From Schlesneria paludicola DSM 18645 (GTDB taxonomy: Bacteria > Planctomycetota > Planctomycetia > Planctomycetales > Planctomycetaceae): DNA of 64,000 nucleotides. The notes beneath the pieces were generated by a model. That model was not told where the DNA came from, ran no database searches, and saw only the letters and a list, made by a program, of their open reading frames with translations. Every line of letters starts with the position of its first letter. Positions within the stretch are counted from its first letter, which is position 1. Made by a program: the position numbers and the translations under genes. The DNA is taken from positions 533,636 to 597,635 of the forward strand of contig NZ_JH636436.1 of the NCBI RefSeq assembly GCF_000255655.1, written 5' to 3'. Positions 26,930 to 36,527 of this stretch are shown here, one piece after another.

Positions 26930-27431
26930 CGAAGTGTCTCGCCCAAAAGGATGAAATCCATCAGATGCGGTGATGACAAATTTGACTTCGATTGTTCGTC
27001 AGGCAATGGGAAAACTGACTTGCCAACACGGTGCATCGGATCACGCATCGTGATTGAACTTGAATCATGAGCTTCCGTAACAATGGGATTGTATTAACAG
27101 GCTAACAAAACTAAGACAAAATAGGAACGAATGCCGTCAATTGCGGTCATTTGACAGACATCGTGTCGGTCGCGCGTTGCGGAGATCGCGCGACCGACCA
27201 TCGTCAGGATGGCTTTGACAGTCTGCAATGAGACCCAAACCGACTTTGCTTCTCGCAAACTGCGTATGTCACCCGAGTTCGCCATTTCACTTGGTTGATG
27301 TTTCGCAAATTGAGTAGTTTTGGCGACCTTTCCCCAACTGATCTCCCCGGAATCGGCAGTTTCCGCTATTTCTTTCGCGGTACCTCGTTATCGGGGAGGT
27401 TGTTCTCGGTCAAACCTTGGGTGAGCACACT
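26930..27431. other. Intergenic region with an inverted repeat
   Basis: About 500 bases between divergent genes, with A/T-rich stretches near 27080-27120 that may contain promoters. A perfect 12-bp stem, GTCGGTCGCGCG (27165-27176) with CGCGCGACCGAC (27187-27198), has no T run and could be a regulatory RNA hairpin. Confidence 0.4.
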
Positions 27432-28277
27432 GTGTCCACGTCGATTTCTGGAATTGATTCCACAGCTTCCACACCCATTCATTGGATTGGAAAGGTCATT
27501 GTCGACGCCGTAGTCGCACTTGGCGACCTCGTCACATTTGGCGGTACCACGGCGAAGTGGGTCTTCGCGCGCTTTCCTCGGGGGCGAGTCCTTTGGCCGA
27601 TCTTGTATGAAGTGGGGGTTCGCAGCGTGCCGGTCGTCTGCGTGACGGGGCTGTTTATTGGCATGGTGCTTGCCGTTCAGTGCTACGACATCCTCAATCA
27701 GATGCACTTCCAGAGCCAGATTGGCTCTGTTATTAACGGAACGCTGGTCAAAGAATTGGGACCAGTTCTGGCGGCGGTGATGCTGGCTGGACGAGTCGGC
27801 AGCTCGATTGCGGCCCAAATCGGCACGATGAAAGTCAGCGAGCAGATCGATGCGTTGCGAGCGCTCGGGGCCGATCCGATTGCGTACCTCGTGGTGCCGC
27901 GGTTTCTCGCCTGTTTTTTGATGATTCCGGCCCTGACGATGATTGCAGAAGGAGTTGGGATCTTCGGTGGATGGTTTGTGTCCACTCAGGTCTACGGTGT
28001 CAGCAGCCACTATTTCTGGTCCTTCTCGGACCGATTCGTCACGGCATTCGATGTCGTGACGGGTGTCCTGAAGAGTATGAGTTTCGGGGCTGCGATCGCT
28101 CTGATTGCGTGTCAGCGAGGCTTTCGCTGCGGAGCCGGTGCCGAGGGGGTCGGGCGGGCGGCGACGGAAGCTTTCGTGGCGTCGTTTATCGCGATTCTGG
28201 CTTTGGACTTCGTGTTGGCTCTGGTGTCAATCCAGGTTGTCCGCCTGTTGTGGATGCTCGGGGTCCCCGTCACTTAG
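27432..28277 (+). CDS. mlaE: MlaE-family lipid ABC transporter permease
   Basis: A 281-residue permease with five or six hydrophobic segments. Family landmarks are GLFIGMVLAVQCYDIL, VKELGPVLAAVMLAGRVGSSIAAQIGTMKVSEQIDALRALG (about 110-150) and the VPRFLACFLMIPALT turn. MlaE proteins form the membrane channel of phospholipid transport systems between inner and outer membrane. I prefer GTG at 27432 with GGTGAG six bases upstream; a TTG at 27417 is the alternative. The MlaF-like ATPase and MCE protein follow directly, a complete inner-membrane Mla module. Confidence 0.92.
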   Translation: MSTSISGIDSTASTPIHWIGKVIVDAVVALGDLVTFGGTTAKWVFARFPRGRVLWPILYEVGVRSVPVVCVTGLFIGMVLAVQCYDILNQMHFQSQIGSVINGTLVKELGPVLAAVMLAGRVGSSIAAQIGTMKVSEQIDALRALGADPIAYLVVPRFLACFLMIPALTMIAEGVGIFGGWFVSTQVYGVSSHYFWSFSDRFVTAFDVVTGVLKSMSFGAAIALIACQRGFRCGAGAEGVGRAATEAFVASFIAILALDFVLALVSIQVVRLLWMLGVPVT

Positions 28278-28360
28278 GCGTTTGATTCTCCGAAGACGGG
28301 CCGCTTGATGGCCGGTCACATCGATTGCTGAATTCAAATGAGAGGTTAGGAAACCGACAG

Positions 28361-29206
28361 GTGGCTACGAAGACCAAACTCGTCAAAACTGGTGGGCCAA
28401 CCGCAACCCGCGGTACAGCCACGGTTCGTTCCGACGTGGCCGTCGAATTGTCGCATGTCAGTCATGCATTCGGTGATCAGCAGGTCCTGCGGGATCTCTC
28501 GTTTCGAGTTCGCCGAGGTGAAACGCTGGCGCTGATTGGTGAGAGCGGTTGCGGAAAGAGTGTGACGACGAAGTTGCTGGCCGGGTTGCTTGCGGTCCAA
28601 GCAGGCGACGTGCTTTGGGATGGTCGTTCAGTACGTGATCGAGATGTGGCGGAACTTCGGCGTGATCGATTACGGATGGGCTATCTGTTTCAAGGGGCCG
28701 CCCTGTTCGACAGCATGAGTGTTTTCGAGAACATCGCATTTGGCCTGCGTGAGAATACCGCGCTGCGTGACGCACAGATTCGCGAGATTGTCGCCGATCG
28801 ATTGCGTGAGGTTGGGCTCTCGATGGATGTGGGAAACAAGCATCCGGCCGACTTGTCAGGTGGTATGCGCAAACGGGTCGGGCTGGCCCGGGCGCTCGCC
28901 ATGTCTCCCGATGTGATGTTTTATGACGAACCAACGACTGGGCTCGATCCGATCATGAGTGGCGTCATCAACGATCTGATTCTGCAAACGCAACAGCGGC
29001 GAAAGGTGACCAGCATCGTGGTCACGCATGACATGACGACGGTTCGTCACGTGGCTGATCAGGTCGTGATGCTTTACCCGCTGGCTAAACTGAAACCGGA
29101 CGAGCGACAGATGGTCTTTTCGGGGACAGGTGATGATGTCTTCGCTTCTGGCGACCCGCGCGTCGCACCGTTTGTCGGGAATGGAGTACGTCCGTCGACG
29201 GTTTAG
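28361..29206 (+). CDS. mlaF: MlaF-type ABC transporter ATPase
   Basis: A 281-residue ABC ATPase with Walker [10 protein letters not shown] (60-68), Q-loop [11 protein letters not shown], signature LSGGMRKR (165-172), Walker B VMFYDEP (185-191) and H-loop VVTHDM. The [16 protein letters not shown] segment and LSGGM signature are characteristic of MlaF. It powers the MlaE permease encoded 84 bases upstream. The start is GTG at 28361 with AGGAAACC before it; upstream codons to 28325 lack a ribosome site. The first ~25 residues are a basic extension. Confidence 0.93.
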   Translation: MATKTKLVKTGGPTATRGTATVRSDVAVELSHVSHAFGDQQVLRDLSFRVRRGETLALIGESGCGKSVTTKLLAGLLAVQAGDVLWDGRSVRDRDVAELRRDRLRMGYLFQGAALFDSMSVFENIAFGLRENTALRDAQIREIVADRLREVGLSMDVGNKHPADLSGGMRKRVGLARALAMSPDVMFYDEPTTGLDPIMSGVINDLILQTQQRRKVTSIVVTHDMTTVRHVADQVVMLYPLAKLKPDERQMVFSGTGDDVFASGDPRVAPFVGNGVRPSTV

Positions 29207-29289
29207 TGGATTCACAACAGGGCTGGTGGTCTGAGGCCAGCCTTCAGAGATAAATAGCAACGCGGGTGGACCCGGTTGGAAGGATGAAC

Positions 29290-30462
29290 ATGGCCACGGA
29301 ACGGCAACTTCAATTTCGAGTTGGTGCACTCGTCATCGTCGCCACGTCAATCTGCGTCGGATTGGCGATTCGGTTTGGTGATACGCAATCGTTGTGGAAG
29401 CGGCACTATCCACTGACAATTCATTTGGAGAATGGTGCAGGGCTCTATCCCTCGGCGCCCGTGACACTCAGCGGTCTCACGATCGGTTCCGTCCGACGTG
29501 TCGAGTTGAATCAGACACGCGGAGGCGTGAACGTCCAGGTTGAAGTCCAGGAGTCGATTCGACTGCCGATCGACAGCCGTGCGATCATTTCACGTTCGCT
29601 CATGGGAGAATCGACGGTCGACTTCATCCGCGGAACCGATCCAGATCTGTTGAAGCCGGGGGGGCATCTCGTCGGAATCGCAGCGGCCGATCCTCTGGTG
29701 ATGGTTCAACGGCTGGAAGCCAGGACGCTCGAAACACTCAGTGCGTTTTCAGAGACCAGCCAGGAATGGGGCAGCGTTGCGAAGAACATCAACATGTTGC
29801 TCGACACCGAGCGGGGGCATCTGGATCAGGTCGTCGAGCGGGCGGCGGAATCATTGCATGAATTCACCCGGGCGATGCAAAGTGCGAACGCAATGATCAG
29901 TGCTGCCAACCAGATTGTCGCCGATCCTGCCTCACAACAGGCCATTAAGGAAACACTGAATAGCCTGCCGAAACTCGTGAATACAACGCGGACGGCGATT
30001 GACGAAACACGTCAGACCGTGGTGGCGTCGCGGCAAGTGCTCGACTCGATGAACCGCAATCTGGTCAATCTGTCACAAGTCACCGAGCCGGTGGGCAAAC
30101 GCGGCGAAGAGATGGTCGCGAAGCTGGACAGCAGTCTGACGAACATCGATTCGCTGTTGACTGAGCTGAATCGATTCGCCCGTGTGGTGAATCAGAAAGA
30201 CGGGTCGCTGCAGAAGCTGGTCCAGGACCCTTCGTTGTATGACAACCTGGACCGTTCTTCACAATCGATTGCCGTATTGATGAAGAATCTTGAACCGATC
30301 CTGCGAGATATGCGTGAGTTCAGCGACAAGGTCGCGCGAAACCCGGAACTGCTTGGCGTCGGCGGTGCGGTGCGGCCCAGCACCGGTTTAAAGGACGAAG
30401 AAATTCTGGATGCCAAACGAACCGCTGTTCCCAAAGTCGCCCGCGGCAAGAGCCCCCGCTAA
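29290..30462 (+). CDS. mlaD: MlaD/MCE-domain substrate-binding protein
   Basis: A 390-residue protein. A single N-terminal membrane helix (about 12-32) is followed by an MCE domain (about 40-125: VTLSGLTIGSVRRVELN..., SLMGESTVDFI). A long helical C-terminal region of ~260 residues, with many Glu, Gln and Leu, follows. MCE domains form hexameric rings that bind lipid. The E. coli MlaD is only ~180 residues; the extended helical tail is more like PqiB/YebT-type or actinobacterial/plant MCE forms and could build a needle across the periplasm. The ATG at 29290 has GGAAGG six bases upstream. It closes the Mla operon. Confidence 0.9.
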   Translation: MATERQLQFRVGALVIVATSICVGLAIRFGDTQSLWKRHYPLTIHLENGAGLYPSAPVTLSGLTIGSVRRVELNQTRGGVNVQVEVQESIRLPIDSRAIISRSLMGESTVDFIRGTDPDLLKPGGHLVGIAAADPLVMVQRLEARTLETLSAFSETSQEWGSVAKNINMLLDTERGHLDQVVERAAESLHEFTRAMQSANAMISAANQIVADPASQQAIKETLNSLPKLVNTTRTAIDETRQTVVASRQVLDSMNRNLVNLSQVTEPVGKRGEEMVAKLDSSLTNIDSLLTELNRFARVVNQKDGSLQKLVQDPSLYDNLDRSSQSIAVLMKNLEPILRDMREFSDKVARNPELLGVGGAVRPSTGLKDEEILDAKRTAVPKVARGKSPR

Positions 30463-30599
30463 CGGTGCTTGGGCTGTTGACCTCGCGAGACCTCCTGTCC
30501 GTTTCCCTCGTTCCACTTGGTAACACTTCTTACGATCTCGGCTTCTATCGATCAAGCAGGCGGTTTGAGCCCCTTCTTCGTACTTCAGCTCACGCGAAG

Positions 30600-30625
30600 C
30601 ATTGCCAAGCGGAAACTTGGCAATG
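30600..30625. terminator. Hairpin between convergent mlaD and the response-regulator gene
   Basis: CATTGCCAAG-CGGAAA-CTTGGCAATG is a perfect 10-bp stem in the gap between convergent genes. Neither side has a T run, so it may serve both directions weakly. Confidence 0.5.
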
Positions 30626-30687
30626 AGGGTGAAATGCCCGCCAATCTTACAGCCCAGGGTGCTTGTTCTTGTTCTTTGTGCGGGCAA

Positions 30688-32175
30688 CTACGTCTCACCC
30701 GCTTCCGTGCTCTTTTCCTGGATCAGCCCGAGCGATCGCAGTTTTGAACGCAGGGTCATTCGTGAAATTCCCAAACGTTCCGATGCCTGTAGCTGGCTGC
30801 CATCAAAATGGGCCATGACTTCCTGCAGGACAAGACGGTCCACTTCTTGAGTGATCACGCGGTACAGATCCGGCTTGTCGTCGTTGAGCAGTTGTCGCAC
30901 ATATTCCATCAAGTCGAACTCGGGGATGCTCGGCTTGGTCGGCGAGGTCAGCCCGGGAACAATGACTGCGGGCATCGAAATCACCGGTGCGATGGTTGGC
31001 GACGAGTGGGAGAAGCAGCTTTGGGGCAGACAGTCGGGTGTCAGTACACCGCCGGTTGCGTGGACCATCGCATACTTGATGGCACTTTGGAATTCCCGGA
31101 CATTTCCCGGCCAGTCGTGGGCCTGCAGGATCGTCATCACTTCGGGTGAGACTCCAATGATGCTCTTGCTCAGATCTTGATTGAATAACTTCAAAAAATG
31201 TTCGGCCAAAATCGGGATGTCATCGGCGCGTTCGCGTAAGGGGGGCAAATGGATGGTGAATCCATTCAAGCGGTAGAGCAGGTCCTGACGGAATCGTCCC
31301 TCGGCAACCAGTTGATTCAAGTCACGATTGGTTGCGGCGATGATTCGCACGTCCGTCTTGACCGTGATGTTTCCCCCGATTCGCTCGAACTGCTGTTCCT
31401 GCAGTAGACGGAGTGCTTTGGCCTGAGTGGCTGGGCTCATATCGCCGATTTCGTCGAGGAAGATCGTGCCGCCGTTGACCTGTTCAAATTTGCCAATTCG
31501 CCGCTGGTCCGCGCCGGTAAACGCACCCCGTTCATGACCGAACAATTCACTTTCGAGCAGCGATTCCGGCAGTGCGGCGCAGTTGATGGCCAGGAACGGT
31601 TTCAGGTTCCTCAGGCTGTAATGGTAGATGGCGCGTGCAACCAGTTCTTTACCCGTCCCACTCTCACCCAGGATCAGAACGGTGCTCTCTTGAGGCGCGA
31701 TTCGCCCAATGCCTTTATAGACATCCTGCATCACCGGAGAATTGCCCACAATGTGATCGGCCGTCAGGTCATCGGTTTCTTTTGCTTCGAGCAGTGCTGG
31801 AACGCGGTTTAGGCGACTGACTTCCAACGCCTTGTTGACTGTTTCGCGCAGACGTCCGAGGTCAACCGGTTTGACCAGGTATTCAAAGGCGCCCAGACGC
31901 ATTGCTTCGATCGCGGTTTCCGTTTTGGCAAACGCGGTCATCACAATGACTGGCAGACGTTCGTCGAGTTGTCGGATTCGTTCGTATGCCTGCAATCCGG
32001 TCAGATCGGGCAGGCGTACGTCGAGCATGACGACGTCAGGACGCTGAGTTTTGACAAGTTCGATCCCTTCGCGCGCCGTGCTGGCCGAGATCACCGTCAA
32101 TTGTGATGACGCCAACGTCGACTTGAATGAGAAGACAATGTTGGGCTCATCATCAATGACCAGCAATTTGCGCAT
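30688..32175 (-). CDS. NtrC-family sigma-54 response regulator
   Basis: A 495-residue regulator with three domains. The receiver (1-120) has phospho-acceptor Asp52 (VVMLDVRLPD) and the VMTAFA and YLVKP motifs. The AAA+ sigma-54 activator (about 140-375) has Walker A GESGTGKE (170-177), the sigma-54 contact GAFTGA (217-222) and an R-finger region. The Fis-type HTH at the C-terminus ends ASERLGISRMTLRSKLRSLGL. On phosphorylation it should activate sigma-54 promoters. The ATG at 32175 is chosen over 15 weak upstream codons. The likely kinase is encoded upstream at 33896-35422. Confidence 0.96.
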   Translation of the reverse strand: MRKLLVIDDEPNIVFSFKSTLASSQLTVISASTAREGIELVKTQRPDVVMLDVRLPDLTGLQAYERIRQLDERLPVIVMTAFAKTETAIEAMRLGAFEYLVKPVDLGRLRETVNKALEVSRLNRVPALLEAKETDDLTADHIVGNSPVMQDVYKGIGRIAPQESTVLILGESGTGKELVARAIYHYSLRNLKPFLAINCAALPESLLESELFGHERGAFTGADQRRIGKFEQVNGGTIFLDEIGDMSPATQAKALRLLQEQQFERIGGNITVKTDVRIIAATNRDLNQLVAEGRFRQDLLYRLNGFTIHLPPLRERADDIPILAEHFLKLFNQDLSKSIIGVSPEVMTILQAHDWPGNVREFQSAIKYAMVHATGGVLTPDCLPQSCFSHSSPTIAPVISMPAVIVPGLTSPTKPSIPEFDLMEYVRQLLNDDKPDLYRVITQEVDRLVLQEVMAHFDGSQLQASERLGISRMTLRSKLRSLGLIQEKSTEAGET

Positions 32176-32406
32176 AAGGCAACTCAGGGGGAAGATTGTG
32201 AGTGACGCTTGCTCGAACACACCGCGAGGATCAATTCACGAAGTTTATCGCGTTGGGAAATAATCGAGAAGAGGCCTGGAAAGAACGGCAGCGATCGGAC
32301 CTGTTGGTCGTGGCGGTGTTCGCCCACGTCGACAGGCCACACGGGAAACGTTAACAGGATGGGTTTGAGCGTGATCGATTCGAAGAAAATCGATCGCTGC
32401 GTTGTC

Positions 32407-33786
32407 TTACTGCGCGCACGGCTCAATTCGGATGCGGTTGCGATAGATCCCCTTACTGTGGCCGACACTCTCCCAGCCGCGACCCACGGAGGTGCTGGCA
32501 AGTGTTAGCCAGATTGAGACCGACGAATCAGAGGCGTCTCCATTGCGCCGGAACTCGATGGCGTTCTGAGTGATCCCCCATCCCGCCGTCGGTGACAGGG
32601 CGGTGCTGCATTGGCTGGCCCAGTCCTCGAACACAATCCTCGCGATCGGTTTTTCCTCGTCATAAAGTTGCAGGTTCAATGCGCCTCGGTCCTGAAGCGG
32701 TCCACTCGCGAGATCGTGGAAGGGGCCTTTTTCGCCGTTTGCGGCCTCAACGACATGGAATCGATGCGCTGCATCCAGATAGGCAAAACGAGCGGGGCGA
32801 CCCGCTGGATAGTCGGCGGGTTCGATGTCAATTCGAACATTCGGACAAGGTGAGAAGACGATCGACGGCCGTCGATGGCCCGAAATTGAAATCTCTGTAA
32901 AGAAGTTGAGATGTGAGAAGACGGGGTGCCCGAGTTGAGTGAACGCTTCGATTTCACAGCTCGAGCCCGCTTCGTCGACCAACAGTTGCAGTTGATGTTC
33001 TGCATCCCCGCCATAGCGGTACGTTGCGCGTTCGTCGTTCTGCCATTCGCCGCGGAGGACACGTTGCGGCATTCTGTGAAAGTCGGCAGGAGCAAGAATC
33101 GTCCAGCATCGATCTGGTGAGCAACTCTCAAACGTCAGCAACGGAGTAACGTCCATCATCAGCGGCCCCATTGAGACTTGGATCATGCCTATCGAGGGGT
33201 TGGCGAGGAAGGCCATGGGGTGTCTTGGTCGCCCATTGCCTAGTGGCCGATCGTTGCTCGACACGGTCGCATTCGCGGGTAACGCCGAGATCTGTTGATT
33301 GAGCGGCACGACTGTTGGCCAAGGGGAACGTTGCATGAGCGGAGTGGCGACGCCCAACAGCATGGTTGGAGCGAAGCCGCGTACAGCCCGCGAGATTGTG
33401 CCACCTTGGGGTGACCGTACAAACCAGGCCAGCCAAATCGCGGCTAAGATCATCGTTGCAGGGATTCCGAATCGCTGAGCGCTGATCGGAAAGGTCAACA
33501 GAGCTGTCACGACCGCGCCGGACCAGAATCCCAGAAGAGCATGGATTGCCAGCCGGGCGACGGCATCCCGCCTGTTCCAAATTCCATAACAACCGGCAAT
33601 CGAAACGACAAAGATGACCAGTGGAAAAATCTGATTCATCCAGAATCGCGAATGGCACCAGGGAAATCCGCCCGGCATCAGCCACCACCATCCGCCAGCA
33701 GTGATCACATGCATGATCAAAATGTACGTCCACAACCGTCCGCCATGAACGTTGCCGTCGTCCAGGAGTGCCACGAGGGGTTTCAT
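32407..33786 (-). CDS. Membrane protein of unknown function between kinase and regulator
   Basis: A 459-residue protein. The first ~170 residues contain four to five membrane helices (for example YILIMHVITAGGWWWL, IFPLVIFVVSIAGCYGIW, ALLGFWSGAVVTALLTF, ATMILAAIWLAWFV). The rest (~170-459) is soluble, with beta-rich character and several Trp and Cys residues, but no recognised domain. It sits between the sensor kinase and its response regulator on the same strand, separated from each by ~110 to 230 bases, so a role in signal sensing is possible. I do not recognise the family. Confidence 0.6.
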   Translation of the reverse strand: MKPLVALLDDGNVHGGRLWTYILIMHVITAGGWWWLMPGGFPWCHSRFWMNQIFPLVIFVVSIAGCYGIWNRRDAVARLAIHALLGFWSGAVVTALLTFPISAQRFGIPATMILAAIWLAWFVRSPQGGTISRAVRGFAPTMLLGVATPLMQRSPWPTVVPLNQQISALPANATVSSNDRPLGNGRPRHPMAFLANPSIGMIQVSMGPLMMDVTPLLTFESCSPDRCWTILAPADFHRMPQRVLRGEWQNDERATYRYGGDAEHQLQLLVDEAGSSCEIEAFTQLGHPVFSHLNFFTEISISGHRRPSIVFSPCPNVRIDIEPADYPAGRPARFAYLDAAHRFHVVEAANGEKGPFHDLASGPLQDRGALNLQLYDEEKPIARIVFEDWASQCSTALSPTAGWGITQNAIEFRRNGDASDSSVSIWLTLASTSVGRGWESVGHSKGIYRNRIRIEPCAQ

Positions 33787-33895
33787 ACAAGGACTTTTCT
33801 GTTCAGGCGCGGAACCCGGCGAACGCGGCTCGGTCCGCCGAAATGTGCTCTCTTCTAGAGCACACGGTGCGCGTTTTCAATGATCGTTGTACGAC

Positions 33896-35422
33896 TCAAT
33901 TGGCGGGGGGAAGTGAGAGAGACACAATTGCACCGCCCTGCGGGCTGTTCGATGCGCTGATCACACCGCCGTGAGCCTCGATGATCCGCTGGCAAATGGA
34001 CATCCCCAACCCCGTTCCTGTTTCCTTGGTGCTGAAAAACGGTTCGAACAACCGTTCGAGCATCTCGGACGCGAATCCTTTGCCGCTGTCATGGATCGAG
34101 ATGATCGTCCACGGTTTTGTGCGAACGGTGTCTGACGAGCCGTGCCAGTCCGGTGAGCGGGTGTTCGAGATCGTCACATCGACTCGTCCGCCATCGGGAA
34201 GGGCATCGAGTGCATTCAAGAGCACATTGAGCATCACCTGGCGAAGCTGTGCGGCATCGGCCTCGACGATAACCGGCGTGTCGGGGAAATCATCAAAGAT
34301 CTGCACTCGTTGTCGGTCGGCGCGGCCCGAGATCAGCTCGACTGTCTGCTCAACCACCAGCCGGACATCAAGCGGACGTTTCTCGAGAGTGGGAGGGCGA
34401 GCAAAGTCGAGAAAGTCCTGGATCGAATGTTCCAGTCGAGAGATCTCTTCTTCGACAACGAGCAGTTGTTCGCCGCGCAGGCCCTGGCCGTCGTCGCGTT
34501 CGATCGCTCCTTGAACCAGCATTTTCATGGGCATGAGTGGATTTCGAAGTTCGTGCGCCAAGCCAGCTGCAAGCTGCCCGACGGCGGCCAGTTGTTCACT
34601 GTGCAGCACTTCGAGCTCGCGTTGCTGCAACCTGCCGACGATCGTCGCAATGTGAGTTTCCACTTCCTGCAGTCCGGCTTCGAGTTCGCGAAACCCTCCG
34701 CTGCGTGAGATTCGAACGGGGCCGACGACATCCGACATCAATCCCGCTGCGCCACGCACGCTGATATCGAGCTGAACGATCGACTGGCTGATCCCGCGGG
34801 CAATCAATAGTCCCGCAATCAGCCCCGCGGCACCCCCGGTAATTCCCAGGAGCAAAAAGCCCTGACGCGATTGTTCGGCGGTGCGCCGATTGGCCTCGTT
34901 GGTGGTATCGACGACGTTGCGATTGAGGATCAGGAACGCGTTGGAAGGCTCGACGACATTTGTAATGTCTTGTAGCAGCCGATCGATGCTCTCTTTCGAC
35001 GCCCCGCCATTTTGGGGAACTTCATTAAGAAAGAGCGTCAGATGCTCGGTGAATTTCGACCATTCCGTCCGAACTTTTTCCATTTGCGCACGCTCTTCGT
35101 CGTTGTGCGCATGCTGATCGGCGTTTGCGATATGTTGCACCGCGAGTTGTAAGAGGCTGCGAATCTCGTTCAGATGTTTGACGTCATCGTTTCGCCCGTA
35201 CTGCTGCAACAGGTGTCGGATCTCGCGCATGTCGATGTACAGGTCTTGGGCTGCGATGATCCCATGGACTTCATTGGCGATTAGCTCTGAACTGCGCAAG
35301 TGCTGCGATTGCACACTCCAGGCCGCGATCACTCCCAAGGCCACCAGCAAGCCGCTGATGATGATGGTGGGGGCCGCGATCCGGAAGATGAAGTGGCGAT
35401 TAATGCGCAGTTGACCGTTCAT
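33896..35422 (-). CDS. Sensor histidine kinase (NtrB-like)
   Basis: A 508-residue kinase. TM1 (about 13-35) and TM2 (about 189-209) flank a ~150-residue four-helix-type periplasmic sensor. A linker follows, then the dimerisation/phosphotransfer helix LAAGLAHELRNPLMPMK with His290. The HATPase region has N-box QVMLNVLLNALDAL, D-box HDSGKGF and G-box TKETGTGLGMSI. The start at 35422 (MNGQLRINR) is at a good position before TM1; upstream codons to 35500 look non-coding. It probably phosphorylates the NtrC-like regulator downstream. Confidence 0.95.
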   Translation of the reverse strand: MNGQLRINRHFIFRIAAPTIIISGLLVALGVIAAWSVQSQHLRSSELIANEVHGIIAAQDLYIDMREIRHLLQQYGRNDDVKHLNEIRSLLQLAVQHIANADQHAHNDEERAQMEKVRTEWSKFTEHLTLFLNEVPQNGGASKESIDRLLQDITNVVEPSNAFLILNRNVVDTTNEANRRTAEQSRQGFLLLGITGGAAGLIAGLLIARGISQSIVQLDISVRGAAGLMSDVVGPVRISRSGGFRELEAGLQEVETHIATIVGRLQQRELEVLHSEQLAAVGQLAAGLAHELRNPLMPMKMLVQGAIERDDGQGLRGEQLLVVEEEISRLEHSIQDFLDFARPPTLEKRPLDVRLVVEQTVELISGRADRQRVQIFDDFPDTPVIVEADAAQLRQVMLNVLLNALDALPDGGRVDVTISNTRSPDWHGSSDTVRTKPWTIISIHDSGKGFASEMLERLFEPFFSTKETGTGLGMSICQRIIEAHGGVISASNSPQGGAIVSLSLPPAN

Positions 35423-35825
35423 GTCGTGCCAGGGTTCCTGCGATGTGTCGACGAAATGTCGTGACGCGTCAGCATATCTCCCGCAATCTCTGTGGCACAA
35501 CCGAGTTCGATTTCGGCGAGTGCTACGTCATGCGAAGCTTCACCGGCGACGACTCCGAGGGACTCCCGAGAACAAATGCTGGCCAGTGTTCATGGCCAGT
35601 CTTTGGCCAATTCCGGTGATGTCATCTTCGCTTGCGCGAATGCGTGTGCGGCGGATAGCAGGTCCTGAATTTGAACTGAGATCTGTAAGTGTTTTCTGCG
35701 TCATTGCTTATGTTGCAATACTGTTAGGCCCCGCTTCCTTCGGTCAGAGGCAGTGCAAGTACGGCATAGCTACTGCTTATTGGCATTCCGCGGGGTAACG
35801 AGATCGAATTCGGGGCCAGGCGAGG
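35423..35825. other. Intergenic region between divergent kinase and SulP island
   Basis: About 400 bases upstream of both the kinase gene (minus) and the small-membrane-protein gene (plus). No gene or clear promoter could be assigned. Confidence 0.4.
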
Positions 35826-36104
35826 ATGAGTCGGATGTTCATGATCTCTTGGAATTCAGTGATTGCTCAGGCTTATCACCCACCCGTTTTTTTCCTGGCT
35901 GGTCTGCTCGGTTCGGTATTGATCTGTCTATTGTCTCCGGCCGCGCGATCGGTACTGCGCTTCCGGCGACATGGTGATCCGACCCTGGCTGCCGGCGATC
36001 GAAATTATCAGCGATTTCGCGACGAGCTGATCTCGTCGCCGCGCCATATCGGTTTCGCGGATTCGATCCTGGAGTTGGACGACCAAGATTTGCGTGTTGA
36101 ATGA
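35826..36104 (+). CDS. Small single-pass membrane protein, first gene of the SulP island
   Basis: A 92-residue protein with one clear hydrophobic segment (about 20-37: VFFLAGLLGSVLICLLS). A basic stretch (ARSVLRFRRH) then fixes the C-terminus in the cytoplasm, and the tail is acidic. The ATG follows GCGAGG. I do not recognise it. Its position, 58 bases before the next gene and in the same direction as SulP, suggests it belongs to the same operon. The reading is short, so coding status is only moderately sure. Confidence 0.5.
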   Translation: MSRMFMISWNSVIAQAYHPPVFFLAGLLGSVLICLLSPAARSVLRFRRHGDPTLAAGDRNYQRFRDELISSPRHIGFADSILELDDQDLRVE

Positions 36105-36162
36105 TCTGTTCCGTCTTCCATCTATCTGGCTGAGAAGCCGCTCATGTTTCTGGAGCTTCACA

Positions 36163-36513
36163 ATGACTGCACCTCCCCCAACGGTTGCTCGTCACGATCT
36201 CAATCCAACCAGCAAGATGTCATTTGCCGTCGCCCTGTGTGCCTTTGCGGCCGCGGCAATCGGATTGCTTGTCAATCAATGGATGTCCGGCTGGATGGCC
36301 GTCGGGGGAATGGCGGGCATCGGCTTGTTCTACCTGGCGGTGGGACTTCTGAATTTGAATACGACGGCACCGGGAATCGGGGATGACAATCTGGCGGAAA
36401 CGTCCGCGCATCGACTGTCGGATGTGGCCAACGTGCATGATCGGCCTGTTGAGCGTCAGTCGGAATTGATCTCGGCCTCGAGCAACGACAAATTGGCCAA
36501 CGCCAACAAGTAA
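36163..36513 (+). CDS. Small two-helix membrane protein, paralogue of 41525-41875
   Basis: A 116-residue protein. Residues 19-38 and 43-64 are hydrophobic helices joined by NQWMSGWMAVGG. A hydrophilic tail of ~50 residues follows. Residues 18-65 align without gaps to the 116-residue protein encoded at 41525, sharing FAVA, the W-M-x-GWMAVGGM turn, GLFYLA and LNL. The tail has a weaker match (RLSDVANVHDRPVERQSEL). The ATG has GGAG eight bases upstream, and the SulP gene starts 14 bases after the stop. The family and function are unknown to me; context suggests a transporter subunit or regulator. Confidence 0.75.
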   Translation: MTAPPPTVARHDLNPTSKMSFAVALCAFAAAAIGLLVNQWMSGWMAVGGMAGIGLFYLAVGLLNLNTTAPGIGDDNLAETSAHRLSDVANVHDRPVERQSELISASSNDKLANANK

Positions 36514-36527
36514 TGTCAGGGTGATGA

